Shown here: positions 1-5,181 of the stretch, piece after piece
How the letters are laid out: every line of letters begins with the position of its first letter
Numbering within the stretch: the first letter of the stretch is position 1
DNA from: GAS188 sp035949255
GTDB lineage: Bacteria; Pseudomonadota; Alphaproteobacteria; Rhizobiales; Beijerinckiaceae
Assembly: GCA_035949255.1 (NCBI GenBank)
Contig: DASZIL010000085.1
Coordinates: 1 to 15,092, forward strand
Reading direction: 5' to 3'
Length of the DNA stretch: 15,092 nt
Translations under genes and position numbers: made by a program
The notes under the pieces: generated by a model
Seen by the model: the letters and a program-made list of their open reading frames with translations, nothing else
Databases searched by the model: none
What the model was told of the DNA's origin: nothing

Positions 1-322
1 CTAGGTCGACGATGTGGTCTCGTGCCTCGTCGCCGCGATCGAGCGTCCGCCCGCGCCCGACGCGACGGGCGTGCGCCACAAGGTCTATAACATCGGCAAC
101 AACCAGCCGACCCCGCTTCTCGAATTCATCGCCCTCATCGAACGAAGCCTCGGACGCAAGGCGAAGCGAAGCCTCGTGCCGGTGCAGCCCGGCGAGATGG
201 TCAGCACCTATGCCGACATCGCCGAGACTCAGCGCGATTTCGGCTTTCAGCCCTCGACCCCCGTCGCGCTCGGCATCGAGGAGTTCGCCCGCTGGTTCAA
301 GAGCTATCACCGGGTGAATTGA
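1..322 (+). CDS. UDP-glucuronate 4-epimerase-like protein, C-terminal part (partial)
   Basis: This is the 3' end of an extended short-chain dehydrogenase/epimerase. The visible residues run from VDDVVSCLVAAIERP through YNIGNNQPTPLLEFI, then VPVQPGEMVSTYADI, GFQPSTPVALGIEEF and a final WFKSYHRVN. These match the C-terminal region of bacterial UDP-glucuronate epimerases, which turn UDP-glucuronate into UDP-galacturonate for capsule, LPS or exopolysaccharide synthesis; the family is known to bind NAD, but the Rossmann part lies outside the window. The reading frame carries a TAG at 2-4, just before VDDVV, where relatives usually have a tyrosine (Y-[VI]-D-D). The cause could be a nonsense mutation, an error at a contig edge, or the true end of upstream sequence. 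If the gene is intact elsewhere, the first in-frame start here would be GTG at 14, which would be far too short for an enzyme. I am confident of the family and less sure of the exact sugar specificity. Confidence 0.75.
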
Positions 323-445
323 GGAAGGCCCGGCCGCTCCCGCGTCGCGGAAGAGGCCGGATTCGCGGCGAGCGAGCCGGGTGAAGGCGCGAGAGAAGCG
401 AGCGCGCAAACAGCGTTTCAAGAGAACGAGCCAGCGCCCGTGCCC

Positions 446-620
446 CCCTCCCCCCGCGACGAATGTCACGGCGGGGAGGGTACGGGTGGGGGGCGGTCGA
501 GATACGCGCGAAGGCGGCCTTGCCCGCGCTGGCGTTGTGTCGGGACGCAGCCAATGACAATCGCCATCGCGGCGACAATGCCCCCACCCGTGCACTCCCT
601 ACCACTTCGTGGGGGGAGGG
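446..620. repeat. Inverted pair of G/C-tract palindromes (dispersed-repeat-like)
   Basis: Two imperfect hairpins face each other. The left one (446-480) has arms CCCTCCCC and GGGGAGGG, with an inner GAC-GAAT-GTC. The right one (597-620) has outer arms CCCT/AGGG and inner arms CCAC/GTGG around TTC. The sequence next to the left hairpin (473-492) matches the reverse complement of 581-600 at 17 of 20 positions, sharing the core ACGGGTGGGGG. The whole unit is therefore itself an inverted repeat around an 88-bp centre. This layout resembles the REP/BIME-like intergenic palindromes scattered in many alphaproteobacterial genomes. That it occurs elsewhere in this genome is an inference. Confidence 0.6.
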
Positions 621-621
621 A

Positions 622-672
622 GGCGCCCGGCGCGGGCGCCTTACTTGCAAAGCAAGCGAGCCGGGTCGCTTG
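622..672. repeat. Two adjacent perfect hairpins
   Basis: The first hairpin has arms GGCGCCCG (622-629) and CGGGCGCC (633-640) around the three bases GCG. The second has arms CAAGCGA (653-659) and TCGCTTG (666-672) around GCCGGG. Both stems are perfect. They follow directly on the inverted palindrome pair and may belong to the same dispersed element or act as a transcript-end structure before the HIT gene. Confidence 0.5.
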
Positions 673-728
673 ACGAGGCGCCGCTCCCGAGCAAGATCAA
701 AGAGGGGTGAGCCGGAGCGTCCCTTCTC

Positions 729-1163
729 ATGAGCGTCTATGACCGCGACAACATCTTCGCCAAGATCCTGCGTGGCGAGGTGCCGAGCCACAAGGTGCAT
801 GAGGACGAGCACACGCTCGCCTTCCTCGACATCATGCCGCGCACGCTCGGCCATACCCTCGTGATCCCGAAGGCGCCCGCCCGCAACCTTCTCGACGCGC
901 CGGCGGACGCGCTCTCCCACACGATCCTGACGGCGCAGCGCGTCGCCAAGGCCGCCAAGGCCGCCTTCGCGGCGGATGGCATCACCTTGTCGCAATTCTC
1001 CGAGCAGGCAGGGGGTCAAGTGGTCTTCCATCTGCATTTCCACGTCCTGCCTCGCTTCCATGGCGTCGCGCTTTTGCCCGCGCATACGAATATCGAATCA
1101 AACGAGACGCTCGCCCCGAAGGCCGCCAAGCTTCGCGCCGCTCTCGCCGACCTTCGCGCCTGA
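729..1163 (+). CDS. HIT family (histidine triad) nucleotide hydrolase
   Basis: A 144-residue protein of normal length for bacterial HIT/Hint-type hydrolases. The family cleaves nucleoside phosphoramidates, adenylates or dinucleoside polyphosphates in the cytoplasm through a nucleotidyl-histidine intermediate. The N-terminal half has the typical NIFAKILRGEVPSHKV opening and the HTLVIPKAP strand. The signature H-x-H-x-H is at residues 101-105 within GGQVVFHLHFHVLPR; the middle histidine, H103, should be the nucleophile. The ATG at 729 is chosen because it gives the usual MSxYDxxNIFAKI start. The gene lies 133 bp upstream of a membrane J-domain gene on the same strand. The exact physiological substrate cannot be read from sequence. 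Confidence 0.92.
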   Translation: MSVYDRDNIFAKILRGEVPSHKVHEDEHTLAFLDIMPRTLGHTLVIPKAPARNLLDAPADALSHTILTAQRVAKAAKAAFAADGITLSQFSEQAGGQVVFHLHFHVLPRFHGVALLPAHTNIESNETLAPKAAKLRAALADLRA

Positions 1164-1198
1164 GCGGGGCCGGCCTCCCCTTGGGTCAAGCGCCCCTC

Positions 1199-1228
1199 TT
1201 GCTCGCCACGGCCGAATGCCCAGATTAT
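1199..1228 (+). promoter_or_regulatory. Possible promoter for the J-domain gene
   Basis: TTGCTC at 1199-1204 and GATTAT at 1223-1228 are 18 bp apart, a plausible sigma-70-type pair in the gap between the HIT gene and the next gene. The match is moderate and the distance to the start codon is about 70 bp. Confidence 0.3.
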
Positions 1229-1296
1229 GTTCGGGGCCGGTGCGTGGCGCCCCTGGTGGCCGATCGAGCGCCCTTCCCGCCCATCGCGAGTGAAAC

Positions 1297-2022
1297 ATGA
1301 TCTTCCTCATCATCGTCCTCGCGATCTTGATCGTCATCTGGAGCGTGGGGCGCGGGCTGATCCAAATTCAGCCGGGCGCCTCGGCGCGTTTCGCGCGCAA
1401 AGGCGCGGTCGCCGTTTGCATCGCGGTCGCAATTCTGTTCGCCTTGCGCGGCCATTTCGAGATTTCGCTGCTGGCGCTCGGCGCCATCTGGCTCATCGAC
1501 GGCCCGATCAGATTTCCCCGCCTGCGCTTCGGCCCCGGCACGCTGCGCGGCTTCAAGGGCTCGGGCGCGGGCGCGGTCTCGACATTTCGCACCGCGATGA
1601 TCGAGATGCGGGTCGACCACGCCACGGGCGCGATGCGCGGGACCGTGCTCGCCGGCGCCTTTTCCGGCCGGGAGCTCGAGCTTCTCAGCGAGACGCAGCT
1701 TGCGAAGCTCGCGCTCGAATGCGCCAAATTCGACGCCGAGGGCGCAAAACTCCTACAGGCTTATCTGGACCGCCGCTTCGCCGGCAGGCGTGAAGACGCA
1801 TATGCTCACGCGGACCCGGGCCCCGCCCGGCGTCGCCCAGGCGCGATGACGGCGGAGGAGGCCTATGAGGTTCTCGGCCTTTCGCCGGGCGCCCCCGACG
1901 ATGCGGTCCGACGAGCCTATCGCGACCTCATGAAAAAGCTCCACCCCGACCAGGGCGGGTCGACTTACCTCGCCGCCCGCGTCAATCAGGCCCGTGACGT
2001 TTTGCTGAACCGGCATCGCTAA
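1297..2022 (+). CDS. Membrane-anchored J-domain (DnaJ-like) protein
   Basis: A 241-residue protein with an N-terminal membrane part and a C-terminal J domain. Hydrophobic segments cover about residues 1-17 (MIFLIIVLAILIVIWSV), 36-50 and 55-68. A central region (about 72-165) has no domain I can name. The J domain runs from about 184 to the end, starting MTAEEAYEVLGLSPGAP and carrying the invariant HPD tripeptide at 216-218, which stimulates DnaK-type ATPases. The Gly/Phe-rich and zinc-finger regions of true DnaJ are absent, so this is a class C J protein that would recruit Hsp70 to the inner membrane, resembling Tim14/DjlA-type proteins in plan. The start ATG is favoured because the first membrane segment begins directly at it. 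The partner substrate is unknown. Confidence 0.85.
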   Translation: MIFLIIVLAILIVIWSVGRGLIQIQPGASARFARKGAVAVCIAVAILFALRGHFEISLLALGAIWLIDGPIRFPRLRFGPGTLRGFKGSGAGAVSTFRTAMIEMRVDHATGAMRGTVLAGAFSGRELELLSETQLAKLALECAKFDAEGAKLLQAYLDRRFAGRREDAYAHADPGPARRRPGAMTAEEAYEVLGLSPGAPDDAVRRAYRDLMKKLHPDQGGSTYLAARVNQARDVLLNRHR

Positions 2023-2059
2023 AACTCCACACGCGATGGGCTTAAGGCGTTTGCGAGCG

Positions 2060-2119
2060 CCGAGGGTTCTGCGCCCCGGCTCCTCGGACAGGCGCGGGCG
2101 AAACCATCCGGTTACGGAT
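2060..2119. terminator. Possible convergent transcript-end hairpins
   Basis: Between two convergent genes there are two small stems: CCGAGG (2060-2065) with CCTCGG (2082-2087), and ATCCG (2106-2110) with CGGAT (2115-2119), the latter touching the carboxypeptidase stop codon. Neither is followed by a clear T-run on either strand, so the termination role is a guess from position. Confidence 0.3.
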
Positions 2120-3837
2120 CAGCTCCGCGTCGCGAAACATGCAAAGCCGTTCCTCTTGAGCACCTTGCAAGCGGTCTGAGCGGCGTCTTCATCGAAGCCG
2201 GCGAAGCGAGCGCGGTACAAGGTCGCGCCGTCCTTCGTCACCTTCTCGGTGAAGGGCTCGGCTTTCGACAGCACATGGCGGCCGCTGCTTCTGGCTCGCT
2301 CGATGAGCTCGCTCGCCTTGTTCTCCTCGGGAACCGCGCCGAGCTGAATCATCCAGCCGCTGCGCGAAGAAGTCTTGGACGGTGGGACGGCGGCCGAAGC
2401 GTTCGCGGCCTGCTCCGAAAGTGCCGCGAGAGCTTTCCCCTGCGTCTTGCCGGCATCGGCGTCGTCGCGAGCGCCCGGCTCCTTGTTCGCGGGCTCGGGC
2501 TTTGTCGGATCAAGCCTGACGAGAATGGCCTTGGAGGGCTCCGTCTTCGCCGCGGGCGTGGCCACGGGCGGCGTCGCCCTCGCGGGAACACGATCCGTGA
2601 AGAGCTTCGCGCCCGGTAAGGGCTTGGCGCCCGGTAAGAGATTGGCGCCCGGCGTCGCCGTCGTCGGCTCCGTGCGTTCCGCCTCCTCGTCGCGCTCCGC
2701 CGCGGCTTGCACGAGCTTTCCCGCGACGCTCCAGCGAGGCGCCGAAGGGGTCGTCGTCGAGGTGTAGGCCTGGATGGCCGAAGGCAGGGGAGCATCCTCG
2801 CCGCCGATCGCGGCCGTAAGCGTGAGCGGCTTCATCGGAGGCCGCGCGGGGGCGGAAGTTTCCGCGACGACCGCGGGTTTGGCATGCGGGGAGGCATCCG
2901 CCAGCACGGGCGCCATGTGCTCGCCCGTCGAGGCCTCGCGCAAATGATCCTCGATCAGATTGGCCATGATGTGATCGCGCCCGGCGGCCGAGGAGCCGCC
3001 CATGACCACGGCGACGACCTGATGCCCGTCGCGGCGCACATTGGTCATCAGGTTGAAACCGGAGGCGCGGGTGTATCCCGTCTTGATACCGTCCAAACCT
3101 TCGATCCGGCCGAGGAGATGGTTGTGATTATGCATCGCCATGCCGTCGTAATAGAAGCTGCGCGTGGCGAAGAACGGGTAATAGCGCGGGAAGCGTTCCT
3201 GGACGGCGCGCGCCAAGATCGAGAGGTCGTAAGCGGTGGTGATCTGGTCGTCGTCGGGAAGGCCCGAGGCGTTCACGAAATGCGTGTCGTTCATGCCGAG
3301 CGCGTGGGCCTTGCGCGTCATCATCTCGGCGAAGGCGTCCTCGCTGCCGCCGATCTCTTCGGCGATGGCGACCGCCATGTCATTTGCCGATTGCGTGACC
3401 ACCGCCTTGATCGCGTCGGAGACCGCGATGGTGTCCCCCGGATCAAGGCCGAGCTTGGTCGGCGCCATCGAGGCGGCGTGTGCCGAGACGGGAATGCGCG
3501 TGTCCATGGTGATCGCGCCGCGCTCGAGCTGCTCGAAAAGGAGATAAAGCGTCATCACCTTGGTGAGCGAGGCCGGATGGCGCCTTTCCTTGGCGTCGAC
3601 CGCATAGAGCACCTTGCCGGCCTTGGCGTCGACCACGATCGCCGAGAAGGGCGGACGATACCCCCCGCCGACAAAACGATGCACGTGATGATGATGGTGA
3701 TGATGACGGGCTTCGGCGGGCGACGCCGAAAAAATTCCCGTGAAGGCCGCCACTGCCAAGGACGTGAAGACGCCAAAGGCTGACCGGCGGCGTGCACCTA
3801 CACCAGACAAAAACATACGCGCACCAGACAAAAACAT
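2119..3837 (-). CDS. D-alanyl-D-alanine carboxypeptidase with C-terminal SPOR domain
   Basis: A serine peptidase of the S11 family (penicillin-binding protein 5/6 type) that removes the terminal D-Ala from peptidoglycan stem peptides in the periplasm. Counting from the ATG at 3837 (572 residues), there is a signal peptide ending near SPAEA, followed at once by seven histidines (45-51). The catalytic motifs are SLTK (90-93), SAN (150-152) and KTG (252-254). A long Ala/Pro/Lys-rich linker follows, and residues about 493-572 form a SPOR domain (SGWMIQLGAV to FACFATRS), which binds denuded glycan at division sites. Start choice: a 21-bp tandem duplication places two identical ATG contexts at 3837 and 3816; a TTG at 3885 is also in frame but weaker. 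GTGGGG lies nine bases before 3837, so that ATG is preferred. The gene is divergent from the phasin gene. Family and domains are firm; the exact start is not. Confidence 0.9.
   Translation of the reverse strand: MFLSGARMFLSGVGARRRSAFGVFTSLAVAAFTGIFSASPAEARHHHHHHHVHRFVGGGYRPPFSAIVVDAKAGKVLYAVDAKERRHPASLTKVMTLYLLFEQLERGAITMDTRIPVSAHAASMAPTKLGLDPGDTIAVSDAIKAVVTQSANDMAVAIAEEIGGSEDAFAEMMTRKAHALGMNDTHFVNASGLPDDDQITTAYDLSILARAVQERFPRYYPFFATRSFYYDGMAMHNHNHLLGRIEGLDGIKTGYTRASGFNLMTNVRRDGHQVVAVVMGGSSAAGRDHIMANLIEDHLREASTGEHMAPVLADASPHAKPAVVAETSAPARPPMKPLTLTAAIGGEDAPLPSAIQAYTSTTTPSAPRWSVAGKLVQAAAERDEEAERTEPTTATPGANLLPGAKPLPGAKLFTDRVPARATPPVATPAAKTEPSKAILVRLDPTKPEPANKEPGARDDADAGKTQGKALAALSEQAANASAAVPPSKTSSRSGWMIQLGAVPEENKASELIERARSSGRHVLSKAEPFTEKVTKDGATLYRARFAGFDEDAAQTACKVLKRNGFACFATRS
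2609..2652. repeat. 18-bp tandem repeat in the carboxypeptidase linker
   Basis: The unit starting GCGCCCGG recurs at 2609, 2627 and 2645, an exact 18-bp period with about 2.4 copies. On the coding (-) strand it gives the six-residue repeats PGANLL, PGAKPL and PGAKLF in the linker before the SPOR domain. Because the period is a multiple of three, copy-number change would keep the frame. Confidence 0.8.
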
Positions 3838-3842
3838 ACGCG
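3801..3842. repeat. Perfect 21-bp tandem duplication across the carboxypeptidase start
   Basis: Positions 3801-3821 and 3822-3842 are identical. On the - strand each copy reads CGCGT followed by ATG and TTTTTGTCTGGTG, so the duplication doubles the start codon and the first residues (MFLSGAR then MFLSGVG) in frame. Confidence 0.95.
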
Positions 3843-3956
3843 AAAACCCCACTTCAGATTTCTCCCCGCCACAGACCAGTCGCAACGTGTCCCACGCGTC
3901 ACAGGCTGAGTTTTATGACGGACGAAGTTACGCGCGAGTTAAGAGGCGTCGAAGAA

Positions 3957-3977
3957 TATTTGTGCGTCGCACAAATA
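3957..3977. promoter_or_regulatory. Upstream phasin operator (PhaR-type, TGC-N3-GCA)
   Basis: A perfect 21-bp palindrome: arms TATTTGTGCG and CGCACAAATA around a central T at 3967. Its core TGCGTCGCA (3963-3971) fits TGC-N3-GCA, the kind of site reported for the PHA-responsive repressors PhaR/PhbF at phasin promoters. It lies five bases upstream of the -35 box. That PhaR binds it is inferred from the motif and the gene. Confidence 0.65.
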
Positions 3978-3982
3978 ACGGC

Positions 3983-4011
3983 TTGACTTTATTGTGCGCC
4001 GCACCTAAATA
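3983..4011 (+). promoter_or_regulatory. Phasin promoter (sigma-70 type)
   Basis: TTGACT at 3983-3988 and TAAATA at 4006-4011 are separated by 17 bp, a very good housekeeping promoter. Transcription should start near 4018, giving a leader of about 70 nucleotides before the phasin ATG. Confidence 0.75.
3994..4004. promoter_or_regulatory. Second phasin operator inside the promoter spacer
   Basis: The palindrome GTGCGCCGCAC contains TGCGCCGCA (3995-4003), again TGC-N3-GCA. It sits between the -35 and -10 boxes, so a bound protein would block RNA polymerase. Its centre (3999) is 32 bp, about three helical turns, from the centre of the upstream palindrome (3967). Confidence 0.65.
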
Positions 4012-4058
4012 CGGCTCATGGCGCGGGTGGGGCGCAGCGCCACACCATCTTGATCAAC

Positions 4059-4072
4059 CCCACTTCGGTGGG
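4059..4072 (+). promoter_or_regulatory. UUCG-tetraloop hairpin in the phasin leader
   Basis: CCCAC (4059-4063) pairs with GTGGG (4068-4072) around TTCG, closed by a C-G pair, the classic extra-stable cUUCGg loop. It ends five bases before the ribosome binding site AAAGGA (4078-4083). It may stabilise the mRNA 5' end or shape ribosome access. Confidence 0.6.
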
Positions 4073-4090
4073 CATGGAAAGGATCGAACG

Positions 4091-4435
4091 ATGTTTGCGC
4101 AATATGAAGACTTCCAGAAGTTTGGAAAGCAAGGCATGGACGTCGCCCTCAAGAACTTCGGCACGATGTCGAAGAGCTTCCAGGCGATCGCCGTCGAGGT
4201 CGCCGATTTCTCGAAGAAGCAGTTCGAGGCGAGCTCGGCCGCTTTCGAGAAGCTCGTCGGCGTGAAGACGCTCGACAAGGCTGTCGAGGTTCAGGCCGAT
4301 TACGCCAAGCAGTCCTTCGAGGGCCTGGTCGCTCATTCGACCAAGGTCGGACAGCTCGTCAGCAACTTCGCCAAGGAAGCCGTGAAGCCGGTCGAGAGCA
4401 CGATCGCGCAGGCGACCTCCAAGGCCGGCCGATAA
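4091..4435 (+). CDS. Phasin family protein (PHA granule-associated)
   Basis: A 114-residue, mostly helical protein with the phasin pattern: short N-terminus with aromatic residues (MFAQYEDFQKFGKQGMD), then amphipathic helices (about 15-52, 60-95) rich in Ala, Lys, Phe and Val, and a short Lys/Ala tail. Phasins coat polyhydroxyalkanoate granules and control their number and size; some also act in stress protection. The ATG at 4091 has AAAGGA at 4078-4083, seven bases upstream, which settles the start; the frame is open for 117 codons further upstream, but that part has no phasin character and crosses the promoter. The gene is monocistronic: own promoter, two TGC-N3-GCA operators and a strong terminator at 4467. 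Phasins are short and low-complexity, so assignment rests on pattern plus the control region. Confidence 0.85.
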   Translation: MFAQYEDFQKFGKQGMDVALKNFGTMSKSFQAIAVEVADFSKKQFEASSAAFEKLVGVKTLDKAVEVQADYAKQSFEGLVAHSTKVGQLVSNFAKEAVKPVESTIAQATSKAGR

Positions 4436-4466
4436 GCCGCCTTCTTCTTCTTGAACGACGTGACAG

Positions 4467-4491
4467 AGCCCGGCCCCGCGCCGGGCTTTTT
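4467..4491 (+). terminator. Intrinsic terminator of the phasin gene
   Basis: The perfect stem AGCCCGGC (4467-4474) / GCCGGGCT (4480-4487) with loop CCCGC is followed directly by a run of five T (4487-4491). It begins 31 bases after the phasin stop codon. Confidence 0.9.
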
Positions 4492-4781
4492 CGTGTGAAG
4501 TGCGCGGAGAGCGAGGCGGCGGGTTCAGCCGGGTAACGCGCCCAACCGAGAACGCATCACCAAAAGGGGTAGAAAGCGCTGCTCGCGCTCCACCCATTTT
4601 TAACGTGAATATCAATCAGCCGTAATCCCGTCTCTTTCCCATGGCTCACTCTTTGCAATGAGTGGCGATAGGACTGGCGAAACGATTCTCCGTGTCTTAA
4701 GTTCTCAGGGAGCGGCTCAGTCGGCACGGCCGTCATCGCGCGCTCTAAAAATTCATCCGCAGGGAGCGGGGCACGGCAACG
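4492..4781. other. Intergenic region between phasin terminator and clpS
   Basis: No gene is seen. The stretch must hold the clpS-clpA promoter, but I could not find a convincing -35/-10 pair or a heat-shock (sigma-32) consensus. A small stem CACTC (4647-4651) / GAGTG (4660-4664) with an eight-base loop is present. GGAG at 4763-4766, 15 bases before the clpS ATG, is the nearest ribosome-binding-like sequence. Confidence 0.5.
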
Positions 4782-5168
4782 ATGCATTCAACCTTCCACC
4801 CGGCGCTCGACGCGGTGAGGCCCTCGGGGGCCGCGAATGGCGCGTCGAGAAGCAATGGGGAAGGCACCGGTGGCGCCAGCACGGCCGTCGTCACCAAGAC
4901 GAAGCCGCGGGTCAAGCGGCCGAACATGTACCGCGTTCTTCTGCTCAATGACGACTACACGCCGATGGAGTTCGTCGTGCATGTGCTCATTCGCTTCTTC
5001 AACAAGAACCAGGAAGACGCGACGCGCATCATGCTGCATGTGCATCAGAACGGGGTCGGCGAATGCGGCGTTTACACTTATGAGATCGCCGAGACCAAGG
5101 TGACGCAGGTGATGGATTTCGCACGCAAGCATCAGCATCCGCTTCAATGCGTCATGGAAAAGAAATAG
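4782..5168 (+). CDS. clpS: ATP-dependent Clp protease adaptor ClpS
   Basis: A 128-residue N-end-rule adaptor that binds proteins with destabilising N-terminal residues (Phe, Leu, Trp, Tyr) and delivers them to ClpA. The first 45 or so residues are Gly/Ser/Ala-rich and probably disordered. The folded domain starts at RPNMYRVLLLNDDYTPMEFV; N56-D57-D58, M62 and H88 correspond to the residues lining the N-degron pocket of Escherichia coli ClpS (N34, D35, D36, M40, H66). The C-terminal part (GECGVYTYEIAETKV) is well conserved. It sits 13 bp upstream of clpA on the same strand, the usual alphaproteobacterial operon. The exact start is a little uncertain because the N-terminal extension varies among relatives. 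Confidence 0.96.
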   Translation: MHSTFHPALDAVRPSGAANGASRSNGEGTGGASTAVVTKTKPRVKRPNMYRVLLLNDDYTPMEFVVHVLIRFFNKNQEDATRIMLHVHQNGVGECGVYTYEIAETKVTQVMDFARKHQHPLQCVMEKK

Positions 5169-5170
5169 CC

Positions 5171-5175
5171 GGGAG
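5171..5175 (+). promoter_or_regulatory. Ribosome binding site that fixes the clpA TTG start
   Basis: GGGAG lies six bases upstream of TTG at 5182, directly after the clpS stop codon. No in-frame ATG nearby gives the conserved PSFSRNLEQALHRAL opening, so the TTG is taken as the start. Confidence 0.75.
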
Positions 5176-5181
5176 CCGCAA

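Larger units (their letters stand above)
323..728. other. 406-bp intergenic region rich in GC palindromes, no gene seen
   Basis: I see no credible gene here; the short reading frames that cross it are arginine- and proline-rich shadows. The stretch holds a series of palindromes, listed separately: 446-480, 597-620, 622-640 and 653-672. The start of the HIT gene at 729 has only a G-rich patch (about 702-706) upstream and no textbook ribosome binding site. No convincing -35/-10 pair was seen. Confidence 0.6.

Noticed and set aside
446..672. CRISPR-like array
   Set aside because: Palindromic units differ in sequence and spacing, and there is no regular repeat-spacer pattern or cas gene.
440..732. 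Short + strand frames in the palindrome-rich gap
   Set aside because: Composition is dominated by Arg, Pro and Gly from G/C tracts, and they overlap hairpins; no ribosome binding site.
297..1085. 262-codon - strand frame over the HIT gene
   Set aside because: Antisense to a HIT gene with an intact catalytic triad; Arg-rich composition.
2707..3783. 358-codon open frame on the + strand
   Set aside because: Antisense to the carboxypeptidase gene, whose SLTK, SAN and KTG motifs and SPOR domain are clear.
3740..4090. N-terminal extension of the phasin frame by 117 codons
   Set aside because: It would run across the promoter, both operators and the UUCG hairpin; ATG 4091 has a good ribosome binding site and the family start.
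4647..4664. Stem upstream of clpS as a possible RNA thermometer
   Set aside because: It is over 100 bases from the clpS start and does not cover a ribosome binding site.
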